A stretch of DNA of 64,000 nucleotides from the NCBI GenBank assembly GCA_963732335.1, contig CAVSZO010000039.1, forward strand, positions 85,382 through 149,381, in the 5' to 3' direction. The stretch is from Desertimonas sp963732335 (lineage in GTDB: Bacteria; Actinomycetota; Acidimicrobiia; Acidimicrobiales; Ilumatobacteraceae). The translations under genes were made by a program, and so were the position numbers. Below are positions 43,259 to 52,231 of this stretch, piece by piece. Positions within the stretch are counted from its first letter, which is position 1, and every line of letters starts with the position of its first letter. The notes beneath the pieces are model-generated. The model saw only the letters and a program-made list of their open reading frames with translations, searched no databases and was not told where the DNA came from.

Positions 43259-45295
43259 GCCTTGTTGTCGTCCCCAACTCTGGATGGGCAGCCACGGGTC
43301 GCCGGAGTACACGCTGGCCCCGAGGTCTCCCGACAGGACGACCGGTAGTGACCCCCCGTCCAGCGACACTGCGACGACTCTGTCAACGAAAGCCCCCCCG
43401 ATGGTCACTTCGGCCGACGTTCGCCAGGCGTGATAGAGCAGTGTGGTGCCGTCAGGCGACCAGGTGACGCTGTACGGGTACCACCAGTGGGGCTGCCCGT
43501 CGGGTCCGTCGGTCTGCGGTGGTGGGATGACAATCTGGTTCCCATCGGCAACGCTCACGAGGACGACCTCGTGCTCTTCAGAGCACCGTCGGGTGGGATC
43601 CGCGATCGGGTGATCACAGAGGCGTTGGTAGGCGATGCGCTCGCCGGTCGGGGACCACACGGGGCCGATGCCGTGGTTCGAGTCGCCGTAGTCGGCGACG
43701 AGCAATCTTTCGTTGGCGCCGTCGGCGTCGACGAGCCAGAGCTCTTGCGCGTCGTTTTCGCCGCCTTTGTACGCCAATGTCGAGCCGTCCGGTGACCACG
43801 TGAGGTGTGCGGCTTCGACGGAGCCGAGTTGGCGGAGCTCGCCGGTCGACACGGAGTAGACGGTGACCGGCGTGGACAACGTTCTGGCCGCCCGATTCGT
43901 GCCCACGTCGCCTGCGATCGCGAGCTGGTCGGTGCCGGGGCGCCACTCGAGATCGCTGGGCCGGAGGTCTGGCAGGCGGCGGATCGCGTTGGTCTGCGTG
44001 TCGACCACCCACACTTCACCGGTGCCCCCGAATGCGACCCACCGGCCGTCGGGTGCCCAGATCGCGCACGGGTGGGGATCGAAGCCGTCGAGGGCGTGGA
44101 AGCCGTCGAGGGCGATGACGGTCGCGGCGCCAATCGCGCCGCCCCGGCCGACCGGGACGATCACGAGTTCGGCGTCGCTGAACGTGGTTTCCTCCGAACC
44201 GGTCACCCGGCCGAACGACAGCCGCGTTCCGTCCGGCGACCACGCCGGACACGCCTCGTCGGCCGTATCCGATCCGGCGACCTCGAGCCGACGGGCGTCC
44301 TCGCCCGACCGGAGGAGGTAGATGTCGCCACCGCCGGATTGATCAGAGTCGAGTGCTACCCACCCGTTCGTGACCGGCGCCGGCGCCGTCGTGTCGGGGA
44401 CGACCGAGGCGACGGGCGGAGCCGGTTGCGATGTCGCTGGTGGCGGGGTGATTGACAACTCGGCGGCAAGTTCCGCTACCTCATCTGCCGATAGCGATCC
44501 GTCGTACAGCTTGATCTGCGCCACGGCGCCGCTCGAGTACTCGGTCCTCGTGGTCGAGTCATCTCGGAAGAACAACAGGGTGTCGTTGGCGTCGATCACG
44601 GCAAGTTCGCTGATGTCGTTGAAGGAGAACTGCCTGGAACCGTTGACGTAGCCGGCGACCGTCCCGGATGCGTCCCGGGTCAGCACGACATGGACATAGG
44701 AATCGGCGTCGATCGGCGTTTCCACGTCCGACACGATGGGATAGAAGCTCAGGCGCCCTTCAAGAAAGTACAGACCGCAATCCGCCGAGGCCTGGTTGAA
44801 GTCGAGGATCTTGCGCCAGCCGTCGATGCGGTCGAACCGAAAGAGCAGCTCGATCGTGTACTCACGGCTATCGATGACCCCGGCGGTCGGAGCGAGCGAG
44901 AGGCCGCTGAAGTACTGGAAAGTCAGCACCGGACGCCTCCGACCGAGCACCGCCTCGTCGGCGTACCCGGCTGCGACCTCCCCGACCGCGGTGAGGTCGG
45001 GAACAGCACCAACCGAGCTCGCCAACGAGCGCTCGAACCCGTAGTCGGCCGTGCGCGTCGCCCCGCTCGGCGCCTGCGCCTGGGTGTCGGACGGCGCGTC
45101 CGCCGACGGCGACTCTCCCGACACCTCCGAGCACTGGTTGGGAGCTGTCGATGACGTGACCGGCGGGGCTGGCGACGACCCGGCGCCGGGCGACTCGGGA
45201 TCGCTCGGATCGGTCGTGGCGTTGGCGCTGTACCCGGCCGCCATCACCACGGTGCAGGCCAACACCGCGGCCGTCAATCGCTTGAACGTCATCAT
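43253..45295 (-). CDS. Secreted LamG-like plus TolB-type beta-propeller protein
   Basis: About 680 residues from ATG 45295, chosen for its GAGGGGAG site and the signal peptide that follows (MMTFKRLTAAVLACTVVMAA). After a Pro/Ser-rich spacer comes a concanavalin-like (LamG/laminin-G-3) domain with YTIELLFRFDRIDGWRKILD, GYVNGSRQFSFNDISELAVI and IKLYDGSLSADEVAELAAEL. Then follows a PD40/TolB propeller: repeated xAWSPDGTRLSFG, CAIWAPDGRWVAFGGTG, LTWSPDGSTLAYKGGEN, PVWSPTGERIAYQRLCD and SVTWSPDGTTLLYHAW. It is extracellular or surface-bound and likely binds carbohydrate or protein. No catalytic site seen. Confidence 0.85.
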   Translation of the reverse strand: MMTFKRLTAAVLACTVVMAAGYSANATTDPSDPESPGAGSSPAPPVTSSTAPNQCSEVSGESPSADAPSDTQAQAPSGATRTADYGFERSLASSVGAVPDLTAVGEVAAGYADEAVLGRRRPVLTFQYFSGLSLAPTAGVIDSREYTIELLFRFDRIDGWRKILDFNQASADCGLYFLEGRLSFYPIVSDVETPIDADSYVHVVLTRDASGTVAGYVNGSRQFSFNDISELAVIDANDTLLFFRDDSTTRTEYSSGAVAQIKLYDGSLSADEVAELAAELSITPPPATSQPAPPVASVVPDTTAPAPVTNGWVALDSDQSGGGDIYLLRSGEDARRLEVAGSDTADEACPAWSPDGTRLSFGRVTGSEETTFSDAELVIVPVGRGGAIGAATVIALDGFHALDGFDPHPCAIWAPDGRWVAFGGTGEVWVVDTQTNAIRRLPDLRPSDLEWRPGTDQLAIAGDVGTNRAARTLSTPVTVYSVSTGELRQLGSVEAAHLTWSPDGSTLAYKGGENDAQELWLVDADGANERLLVADYGDSNHGIGPVWSPTGERIAYQRLCDHPIADPTRRCSEEHEVVLVSVADGNQIVIPPPQTDGPDGQPHWWYPYSVTWSPDGTTLLYHAWRTSAEVTIGGAFVDRVVAVSLDGGSLPVVLSGDLGASVYSGDPWLPIQSWGRQQGG

Positions 45296-45469
45296 GACTC
45301 CCCTCGTCCGCCGCCCACAACAGCGACACGTTGAACCCACTCGTCTGGGCTCCCCTCCGGTGCTCGCCAGGCCGTGTCCGCTGGCGTCCAACACTCACCG
45401 ACCCGGGCACCGGACCGCGCGATCCTGTTCGGTGTCGACGATCCCGACCGCATCGCCACCGACCTCGGA

Positions 45470-46042
45470 TCAGTCGCCGGGCTGTGACCCGGTGGTGGCT
45501 GGCGTCTCGCTCGCCTCGGGCGGGTCGATGCGGACGGATTGCACGATCGATTCGATCTCATCCAGGTCGGCTTGCGGGAGGTCCGGGTAGTAGGCCACGT
45601 CGAGTTACGACTCGGGTGCCGTTGACGTCCAGGATGTAGACGTCGTCACGCTGGCCCGGGCCCTGCTGCACGCGTACGTTGTTACCTGCTGGGTTGTTCG
45701 AGGTCATGAACTGGCCGACGTCGCAGTCGACAAAGCCGTCCGATGAGGTCGTCGACTCGTCGTAGTCCATGTCGTCGGGGACGCTCATCGTCACCAACTT
45801 GCCGGCGAAGCCGTCGAGTTCGACGTCGCTCACCGTCGCATCCCGCATCGGCTGCTGCTCGAGGGCGGCGGCCAGGTCATCGACCGTCGGTCCGACCTCC
45901 TCGAGCGTGCCCTCCCACTGGCACGGATCGGCGTACACGTGCGTGATATCCCACACCATGATGTAGATCTCGCGGCCGTCCATCTCGCTGGTCAATGCAG
46001 AGTCGTCTGCACCTACCCTCCACCCCTCGGGCACGGTGAACG
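45470..46042 (-). pseudogene. Tandem duplicate of the C-terminal domain of the 46043 protein, frameshifted
   Basis: Begins in a shifted frame right after the upstream stop: ELTFTVPEGWRVGADDSAL, then WDITHVYADPCQWEGTLEEV, nearly identical to WDVTHVYSDPCQWEGTLEEV of the neighbour. Identity stays very high through VQQGPGQRDDVYILDVNGTR. A frameshift near 45606 separates the end, which then reads AYYPDLPQADLDEIESIVQS and stops at 45470. With one more indel at the GGGGG run near 46050 it would be fused to the upstream gene, giving one protein with two copies of the domain. Confidence 0.7.
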
Positions 46043-46975
46043 TCAGCTCCCCCGGAAAGTCGGCGTTGGCTCGAGGACATACACGGAGCGGATGCGCATC
46101 GACTGCACGATCGACTCCAGCTCGCCCATCTGTGGCTGCGGGAGGTCCGGGAAGTAGGCGACGTTCACCACGACCCGCGTTCCGTTGACGTCCAGGATGT
46201 AGACGTCGTCACGCTGGCCCGGGCCCTGCTGCACGCGTACGTTGTTATTTGCTGGGTTGTTCCAGGTCATGAAATGGCCGCGGTCGCAGTCGACAAAGCC
46301 GTCCGATGAGGTCTTCGACTCGTCGTAGTCCATGTCGTCGGGGACGCTCATCGTCACCAACTTGCCGGCGAAGCCGTCGACCTCGACGTCGCTCACCGTC
46401 GCATTCCGCATCGGCTGCTGCTCGAGGGCGGCGGCCAGATCATCGACCGTCGGTCCGACCTCCTCGAGCGTGCCCTCCCACTGGCACGGATCGGAATAGA
46501 CGTGAGTGACATCCCAAACCGACATCCACGCGTTGTTGTTGGTGTCCATCTCGGTGCTGACATGAAAGTTGTCGCCACCCCATCCCGGCGGCAGGCTGAG
46601 GGTCACCTCCACCGAATCGAGCGCGGTGAGCACGTGCTCGGTGAGTTGCACGGGCGGCGCGGCGGCCGCGGCCACCGTTTGGTTCGGCGCATCGGCCGGC
46701 GTGCCGTCCCGCGTCACCGCCACGGCGATCCCCGCTACCGATGCGGCGGCGAGAATTCCCGCAGCGAACAGGTGCATGCCGTTGCGCGGCGGACGCGATT
46801 TGGTGGTGTTCTCGGCATCGACGGTGAGGAACACCTCGCCGGCGGACGAGCCGTGGCCAGAGCCCATCGGTCGCTGGTCGTCGGCAACCGTCTTGGCGAC
46901 CTTGCGCAACGCAACCCGGACGGTGTCGCCCAGCTCCCGTTCCAGTTCGTCGAGATCATCGAATCCGTTGTTCAT
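46043..46975 (-). CDS. Membrane-anchored anti-sigma-like protein with extracytoplasmic domain
   Basis: 310 residues. ATG 46975 overlaps the ECF sigma stop (ATGA). Residues 1-60 are cytoplasmic and acidic (DDLDELERELGDTVRVALRK), the usual place for sigma-binding. One membrane helix lies near 69-86 (LFAAGILAAASVAGIAVAVT). The outer domain (about 110-300) has two conserved Cys (SDPCQWEG and VDCDRGHF) and ends with IVQSMRIR. I infer an anti-sigma role from position and topology; no classical zinc-finger motif is present. Confidence 0.75.
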   Translation of the reverse strand: MNNGFDDLDELERELGDTVRVALRKVAKTVADDQRPMGSGHGSSAGEVFLTVDAENTTKSRPPRNGMHLFAAGILAAASVAGIAVAVTRDGTPADAPNQTVAAAAAPPVQLTEHVLTALDSVEVTLSLPPGWGGDNFHVSTEMDTNNNAWMSVWDVTHVYSDPCQWEGTLEEVGPTVDDLAAALEQQPMRNATVSDVEVDGFAGKLVTMSVPDDMDYDESKTSSDGFVDCDRGHFMTWNNPANNNVRVQQGPGQRDDVYILDVNGTRVVVNVAYFPDLPQPQMGELESIVQSMRIRSVYVLEPTPTFRGS

Positions 46976-47430
46976 GGCAGAATCCTCTTCAAGTGGCTTA
47001 GGGCCCGCCGAAGATCGGAACGGACGGTGTTCTCTGGGCGTCCCAGCACGATTGCGATGTCGACCAGGCTGAGGTCTTCGTAGAAACGCAGCACGATGAC
47101 CGCCCGCTGCGCTGTCGGCAGGGCGTTGACGAAGGACCAGACGACGTCGACGTGGGGTTCGTCGGCGTTGGCGTCGCCGGCCACCGGTGCTGCCGGTCGG
47201 AACGACCTGCGGTGGACGTCATGGGCTCGGTTGGCAACCGCCCGCCGCAGATACGTGGGCGGATCGTCGATCGAGGACCATCGGTTTGCTGCCGTCGCAA
47301 ACACCGACTGGACGATGTCGTCAGCGTCGTCGCGGTCGCCGACCAGCAGGAAGGCGAGACGTGTCAGCGCAGCTTGTGACGAGCGATAGACCTCTTCGAG
47401 AGGTCGCGGCTGGCTTGACACGTTGCTCAC
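46972..47430 (-). CDS. ECF-family RNA polymerase sigma factor (SigE/SigM-like group)
   Basis: 152 residues. Region 2: VYRSSQAALTRLAFLLVGDR, DDADDIVQSVFATAANRW and YLRRAVANRAHDVHRR. Region 4: LPTAQRAVIVLRFYEDLSLV and PENTVRSDLRRALSHLKRIL. Length and the linker match the small Streptomyces-type ECF factors. It is followed immediately by the membrane protein that probably restrains it. The promoter should lie in 47431-47560; I do not see a clear site. Confidence 0.9.
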   Translation of the reverse strand: MSNVSSQPRPLEEVYRSSQAALTRLAFLLVGDRDDADDIVQSVFATAANRWSSIDDPPTYLRRAVANRAHDVHRRSFRPAAPVAGDANADEPHVDVVWSFVNALPTAQRAVIVLRFYEDLSLVDIAIVLGRPENTVRSDLRRALSHLKRILP

Positions 47431-47933
47431 ACCATCTCAGTCGCACACCTCACCGAAATCGTTGCACCCTGTCGTGAAATATCTCGCAACGACGAGCGAC
47501 GCCCAATCTCAACACGGCTGCACGCCAACGCCGGTCGGCAGCGTCGCCAGGCGCCGCGCCGCGCTGACGTCACGAAATGGCGTTGACGTGCCGAGTAGAC
47601 GCGCGCCGTAGCGTCGAAACGATGTCCAAGAACGTCACGCCGATAAGGCTCAGCTCGACCAACTCTGGCGCGTCCTCCATGTGCCGTTACACGGGTGACG
47701 CTCGCGTCAGCAAGAGGTCTCGAACGTCGCGCTCGGGACGCCACACCGAACGACCAATCGGTCGTTGGGCTCCCAGCCAGTCGAGTGCTCGAAGGGCGTG
47801 CGCCGAATGCCCGCTCTGGGCGCGGCATGTCGACAGCGGCGGCGCACAGAACGTGCGCGTCACACTGTCCGGATAACACGGGCATAACGCTCGAGCCCCG
47901 TGTCCGCAACCGCCGGCTCGATGGCGCGGACGT
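47431..47933. other. Gene-free stretch
   Basis: About 500 bp between the ECF start and the 47983 gene's terminator. No coding pattern with family motifs. Confidence 0.45.
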
Positions 47934-47967
47934 GGATCCGTTGCCCGAGCGAGCGGACAACGGATCC
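47934..47967. terminator. Hairpin terminator of the 47983 gene
   Basis: Perfect 10-bp arms GGATCCGTTG (47934-47943) and CAACGGATCC (47958-47967), 14-base loop, just beyond the minus-strand stop at 47983. Confidence 0.65.
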
Positions 47968-47982
47968 GCGCGTCGAGTCGAG

Positions 47983-48282
47983 TCAGACGCGAGCAGCGGC
48001 CGGACCGGCCGAGATGCCGGATGGCACGACAGCGAACGCCTGCTGGGCGTCCACGTCGTAGCAGGTGTTCTCGCTCGAGTCGCCAAGTGTCGAGTCGACG
48101 TAGGCCTGGACCGCCTCGACCGACGGTGCTTCCCACAGGCAGGTCGCGACCGCGCCGTCGCGGCTCGGATAGAACTGCAGACCCCGCACCCCGGCCGGCG
48201 CACCGTCGTTGTTGACGAGCCGCTCGCCTCGCGCCAAGGCCACGGCCGGGTCGTTGAATCGGTGTTGCACCACCACGTACAT
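47983..48282 (-). CDS. Small ferredoxin-fold-like protein, unknown function
   Basis: 99 residues from ATG 48282, with AAGGAGGAG upstream. It reads MYVVVQHRFNDPAVALARGE, LQFYPSRDGAVATCLWEAPS and VQAYVDSTLGDSSENTCYDV. The alternating beta/alpha pattern and length suggest a dimeric alpha/beta barrel-like fold, related in style to DUF4242 proteins, but I cannot name the family. It is divergent from the TetR gene with about 80 bp between starts, so it is a likely TetR target. Confidence 0.7.
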   Translation of the reverse strand: MYVVVQHRFNDPAVALARGERLVNNDGAPAGVRGLQFYPSRDGAVATCLWEAPSVEAVQAYVDSTLGDSSENTCYDVDAQQAFAVVPSGISAGPAAARV

Positions 48283-48361
48283 GGGCTCCTCCTTCCGCCG
48301 CTTCCGCGACGCTGTTCTGATACACCGTAACGTAACGGCGTCGCGGTATCCTGTCAACCGA
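48283..48361. promoter_or_regulatory. Divergent promoter/operator region of the TetR gene
   Basis: Between the two starts, GATAC (48318 area) and GTATC (48346 area) flank CCGTAACGTAACGG, which contains a GTAAC direct repeat. An imperfect palindrome of this kind is what a TetR dimer would bind. Confidence 0.35.
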
Positions 48362-49003
48362 ATGGGCCGACCCAAGCAACACGACGACGAGACGAGGGCT
48401 GCGCTACGGGCGGCGGCCGAGCGGCTCGTCGCAGCAGGCGGTGCCGACGCGTTGTCGGTGCGGACGGCAGCAGCCGAGGCGGGCACGACCACGAGGGCCG
48501 TCTACAGCCTGTTCGGATCGAAGGAGGGCCTCGTCGCCGCGGTCGCCCAGACCGCGTTCGAGTACCTCTACGACGAGATCGATCGCCTGCCCAAGAGCGA
48601 CGACCCCGCCGCCGATCTCATCGCGATCGGGACCGAAGCCGTCCGGCGCTTGGCTCTCGACCACCCCGGACTCTTCCGGATCGCCTTCCAGCGCGTCGCC
48701 GGGCTGCACGCCGATCCCGGTCTCGTCGCCGCCCGCGAGAAGGCCTGGGTTCAGCTCCAGGCCGCGGTCCAGCGCCTGAAGGACGCCGGACTCCTCGGCA
48801 CCAAACCGGTATCGGACGCGGCTCGAGAGATCAACGCCATGTGGGAGGGGCTCGCCAACGCGGAGCTTCGCGGCGAGGTCTTGCGCATCATGCCAAAAGG
48901 TCAAGAGCAGCGCGCATGGCTTGATGCTCTGACCACCGTCGTGCGTGGCTTCGGCTCGACTCAGCCGACACCGGCCCGCCGCCGCAGCCGTACGAACGGC
49001 TGA
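48362..49003 (+). CDS. TetR-family transcriptional regulator
   Basis: 213 residues from ATG 48362. The N-terminal HTH is RAALRAAAERLVAAGGADAL and VRTAAAEAGTTTRAVYSLFG, then SKEGLVAAVAQTAFEYL. The ligand domain (about 70-200) contains ALDHPGLFRIAFQRVAG, of the TetR_C_33-type (WHG) group. It is a DNA-binding repressor in the cytoplasm, probably acting on itself and the divergent 47983 gene. Ligand unknown. Confidence 0.9.
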   Translation: MGRPKQHDDETRAALRAAAERLVAAGGADALSVRTAAAEAGTTTRAVYSLFGSKEGLVAAVAQTAFEYLYDEIDRLPKSDDPAADLIAIGTEAVRRLALDHPGLFRIAFQRVAGLHADPGLVAAREKAWVQLQAAVQRLKDAGLLGTKPVSDAAREINAMWEGLANAELRGEVLRIMPKGQEQRAWLDALTTVVRGFGSTQPTPARRRSRTNG

Positions 49004-49099
49004 CAACTCGCAACCACTAGGCCACGCTCCGACCCGTGTATCGGGCGTGACGACTCCGCTGCTTCGAGCAGACCTCGAACTTGCTCCGAACGAGGGTAG

Positions 49100-49370
49100 A
49101 CGCTCGGCGCCGACCCGCCTTCGAGCTCTGTGGCGGCTCCGAGCAGATCGTTGCGTGCCTGGACTCGGCGGCGACTACGCGACAGAACGCGGAGGGAGCC
49201 CGTCGTCGGATAGTCGCGGACCGCTGCCGTCCTGGGCATCTGGCCTGTACTGAAGGTCCGCCCCGATAATGACCAGCCGGCGACGGGCTCGAATTGCGGC
49301 CAAGTCGTTGGTAAGGAATGCGACCGTGGCTCGGACGTACTCCTTACCCACCATGCGTCCTGCATTTGGG
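49100..49370. repeat. 270-bp diverged repeat, copy 2 (partner 32590-32860)
   Basis: Same orientation as copy 1 and about 80% identical by eye. The best conserved part is 49180-49350, including a shared AAGTCGTTGGTAAGGAATGC block. Confidence 0.7.
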
Positions 49371-49763
49371 TCGGTGGTCATTGGCGCGCCGGGCGGCTCG
49401 GGGCCCAACCCGTCTCGTCAACGGGCTCGGCGACGGCCGTCATCAAAGGCGTTATCGCGCACGGAACACGCTGCATCTCTGCCGGTTATCGAGCGGTCCT
49501 TTTACTGCCCGGCGACGGCATTGTCCGGCTGGCTCGCGATCGCCGACGATCCGGCGTTATCCCCGGTTCGGTCGATGTCTCGTGAGTGTCGTTAGCGGAT
49601 ACCGCGACCCAGGCCTTGCCGTTGCGTTCTGGGAATCGGCACCGGGTGCTCCGAGAGGCGTTTGCTGCGTTGTCCGGAGCTGGCGGCAGCTGTTGCGGCC
49701 GGGCGCATCACCGTCGTTCGCGCCCCGAACTGATCTGGGTGGCCCAAGTCTCGTTCAATCTTC

Positions 49764-49802
49764 TGGGTGGCCCAAGTCTCGATTTGGGACTCAGGCCACC
49801 CA
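49764..49802. terminator. Hairpin downstream of the methyltransferase gene
   Basis: Arms TGGGTGGCCCAAGTC and GACTCAGGCCACCCA (two mismatches), 9-base loop, about 30 bp beyond the minus-strand stop at 49834. Confidence 0.6.
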
Positions 49803-49833
49803 GATGACTGGTTGGGACGGCCGCCGGCGAGCG

Positions 49834-50670
49834 TCAGGGGGTGACGGTGACGCGCATGAAGGTGGCCGGAATGACGGTGCGGCCCGGTGCGGCATGAGTG
49901 TTCTGCGCCTCGAACAACGCCTCCAGCTCAGATTGCAGTTCGGTTGCCTTCCCGTTGGACTCGGCGGCGGCGAAGGCGTTCATGGTGGGTCCGTAATACC
50001 GGCGGAACACTCCGACGAATTCCTTCGGGGTTCCTGCGAAGTCGAAGACGTACGTGTCGCGCTCGCACACGATGCGGTCATTGCTGACGCCGGCGGCGTT
50101 GAATCGCTCGTGGATGTGTTCCTCGACACCCCAGGTGACGGGGCTGATGAAGCCTTCGGGCGGCGGTGGCGAGTAGGACCCGCTGATCCGCAGGATCTGC
50201 GCGACGAGCGTGGGATCACCGGGGATCCAGTTGCCCATCACGATGCGGCCGCCGGGCTTGACGACGCGCACCATCTCGGCGGCGGTGTCGAACGGCCGCG
50301 GGGCGAACATGGCACCGAAGACGGTGACGACGAGGTCGAAGGAGTCGTCGTTGATCCCGTCGAGGTTCGAGGCGTCGCCCTCCTCGAACGTGCAGTTGGT
50401 GAGCCCGAGCTGTTCGGCTCGGGCCTGGCCAGCGGCGACGAGGTTTGCGGCGATGTCGACGCCGCGCACGTTCGCGCCTGCCTTGGCGGCCGGGATGGCG
50501 GTCGTGCCGTCGCCGCAGCCGAGGTCGAGCACTGCGAGGCCGGGGGCGACGCCGATGCGTCGCACGAGGTCCTCGCCGCTCGAGCGCATGGTGGCGGCGA
50601 TCTGGGTGAAGTCGCCCTTCTCCCACAGCGCTTTGTTGGGATTGGTCGTGGGGTTGGTCGTGGTGGTCAT
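49834..50670 (-). CDS. Class I SAM-dependent methyltransferase
   Basis: About 278 residues from ATG 50670, after AAGGAAACGAAC. SAM motif I is VLDLGCGDGTTAIPAAKAG (near residue 44), then GVDIAANLVAAGQARAEQL and the acidic motif EEGDASNLDGINDDSFDLVV; GGRIVMGNWIPGDPTLVAQI follows. This is the Methyltransf_11/25 pattern of UbiE-like enzymes. Substrate is not predictable. It ends at a hairpin and has no tight operon partner. Confidence 0.88.
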   Translation of the reverse strand: MTTTTNPTTNPNKALWEKGDFTQIAATMRSSGEDLVRRIGVAPGLAVLDLGCGDGTTAIPAAKAGANVRGVDIAANLVAAGQARAEQLGLTNCTFEEGDASNLDGINDDSFDLVVTVFGAMFAPRPFDTAAEMVRVVKPGGRIVMGNWIPGDPTLVAQILRISGSYSPPPPEGFISPVTWGVEEHIHERFNAAGVSNDRIVCERDTYVFDFAGTPKEFVGVFRRYYGPTMNAFAAAESNGKATELQSELEALFEAQNTHAAPGRTVIPATFMRVTVTP

Positions 50671-50828
50671 GTTCGTTTCCTTGAGGTGAGTTGTGTACGT
50701 TGACGGCGGAAGCGTCGTCGCCACCGATGGTGCACCGAGGACCCAGCGGTCCGCTTGCACGCGGCCCGCAAAGGCCGATCCCAAGTCATCAAGCGCGGTG
50801 CAAGCTCGTTTGCAAGACTCGGGGTCGG

Positions 50829-50918
50829 TGGTCGCGACGGTCGACATCAGGGTTGTGGGCAACGTGGAGGTGCGACGCGGCGGCGAGGCCGTGGCGATCG
50901 GCGGGGCAGGTCATCGAT
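50829..50918 (+). pseudogene. Remnant of a SARP-type regulator N-terminus
   Basis: A plus-strand run VATVDIRVVGNVEVRRGGEA continuing VAIGGAGHR matches the typical opening of SARP/BTAD regulators (a 'RVLGPVEV..G..V.LGG' pattern). It stops after about 30 codons and runs into the antisense end of the TIGR03086 gene. Only the first strands of the winged-helix domain remain. Confidence 0.5.
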
Positions 50919-51486
50919 TCGTCTCTTTGTCGGGGAGCCGGCGGCCGCTGAAGGCAACCAGCCGTTCGAGGGGATCGGCTTCGTCGGGCGCGTCTGCCTC
51001 GGTCGCGAACGTGTCGCCGTCGCGCATCTCGGGGGTGAGTGCCTGCCGGGCGAAGGCATCGACCTCGGCGACGAGGGACTCCGCCGGGGCGTAGGTCTGG
51101 CCGGTGGCGGTGGCGAGGTCCCATCCGTGGACCAGGCCGTCGAAGGCCACGAAACGGGCGAACACGGCGCCCGGGACCTCGCCGATGGGCGCGGCGATTA
51201 TCCGGTCCTGCGCGCCGGGGCTGTGCACGGCGTCGAGCAGGTCGGCCATTGCCTGGCCGAAGCGCTCGAGCTGGTTCCCCTCCGGGGGTGCTGGTTCTAC
51301 GGCCGGCGCGGGCTCGCCCCGGAACGCGGGGGCGAAGGCGCTGGCACCGCCGATCATGTGATCGAGCACCCCGGCCACCGTGAAGTTGGCGCAGGGTGTG
51401 GGATCGGCGAGCTGTCCGGGTTCGATCCGGCCGACGACCGCCACGAGGAGCGGCATGACCTGGTCGAGCTGCTCGGCTCCGTCCAT
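50911..51486 (-). CDS. TIGR03086-family (DinB/MDMPI-like) protein
   Basis: About 191 residues from ATG 51486, which has AGGAGG at a good distance; an in-frame extension reaches ATG 51606. It reads MDGAEQLDQVMPLLVAVVGR, DPTPCANFTVAGVLDHMIGG (the first metal His in LDHM) and VAFDGLVHGWDLATATGQ with the other His. Four-helix bundle metal-binding proteins of this type act as mycothiol-dependent isomerase-like enzymes or are uncharacterised. Region 51487-51807 holds only the possible extension. Confidence 0.8.
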   Translation of the reverse strand: MDGAEQLDQVMPLLVAVVGRIEPGQLADPTPCANFTVAGVLDHMIGGASAFAPAFRGEPAPAVEPAPPEGNQLERFGQAMADLLDAVHSPGAQDRIIAAPIGEVPGAVFARFVAFDGLVHGWDLATATGQTYAPAESLVAEVDAFARQALTPEMRDGDTFATEADAPDEADPLERLVAFSGRRLPDKETNR

Positions 51487-51807
51487 CGGGCCTCCTGGTG
51501 GTCCCTGACGTGTCGCCGCGGCGAGCGCCTCACGGTCACGACCGAGGTTGATGAGCTGTTGCGTCTCCGCGAGGGTGGACGAGCTGCTGTGGGGTTTGTC
51601 GGGCATGCCTCCATCCTCCGCCGCCTTGGCGGTGCGCCGCATCGGGAAGATGTGCCATCACCAGACCGGGGCTTGGCGTGACATGCCCACGCGGTCCGAC
51701 CCCGTCGAGTCCAGGTTGGCCGATGCGGCCGATGCGCGCTCGGGCGTCGCCGGGGGACGATCGAGCGGCCCGCCGGCAGCAGCCCGGCCCGGACGAGGAG
51801 GATCGCA

Positions 51808-52176
51808 GTGCGCTACGGTTTCGAGGACATCCCGCTGGAGATGGAGCTCGGGGAGATCGTCACCCGAGGCGTCGAGTGCGGCGACATTTACACCCGCCAC
51901 ATCGACCTGCCGCCCGGCGTCGACTTCACGCCCCTGCTGGTCGGGCTCCCTGAGGACCGCTGCCAGTGCCCGCATTGGGGTTACGTGCTCGGTGGCTCCA
52001 TCAGGCTGCGCTTCGCCGACGGCCGCGAGGAGACGAGCCGGGCGGGCGACGTGTTCTACTGGCCGGCCGGCCACACGGGATGGACCGACGAGGGCGTCAC
52101 GTTCCTCGAGTTCAGCCCGACCGCGGAGATCCTGCCGGTCCTCGACCACCTGGCCAAGCAGCTCGGGTCCGGCTGA
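51808..52176 (+). CDS. Cupin-domain protein
   Basis: 122 residues from GTG 51808 with GAGGAGGATC upstream. The cupin barrel shows HWGYVLGGSIRLRFADGREE and the second motif GDVFYWPAGHTGWTDEGV. The usual His-x-His of motif 1 is reduced to PHWG, so metal binding may be altered. It precedes the LuxR regulator by 55 bp on the same strand. Confidence 0.8.
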   Translation: MRYGFEDIPLEMELGEIVTRGVECGDIYTRHIDLPPGVDFTPLLVGLPEDRCQCPHWGYVLGGSIRLRFADGREETSRAGDVFYWPAGHTGWTDEGVTFLEFSPTAEILPVLDHLAKQLGSG

Positions 52177-52231
52177 GGGCGTCCGGTCGTCCCTGTACGG
52201 TCTGGCCGGCATCCGATCGCGGGGTGGTGCA

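Larger units (their letters stand above)
49004..49833. other. Gene-free region with repeats
   Basis: About 830 bp. Holds the second 270-bp repeat copy (49100-49370) and, at the right end, a direct repeat of CTGGGTGGCCCAAGTCTCG (49734 and 49763) that leads into a hairpin. No supported gene. Confidence 0.5.

Noticed and set aside
49318..50703. 461-codon plus-strand frame opposite the methyltransferase
   Set aside because: The minus strand carries all SAM-binding motifs and a good ribosome site.
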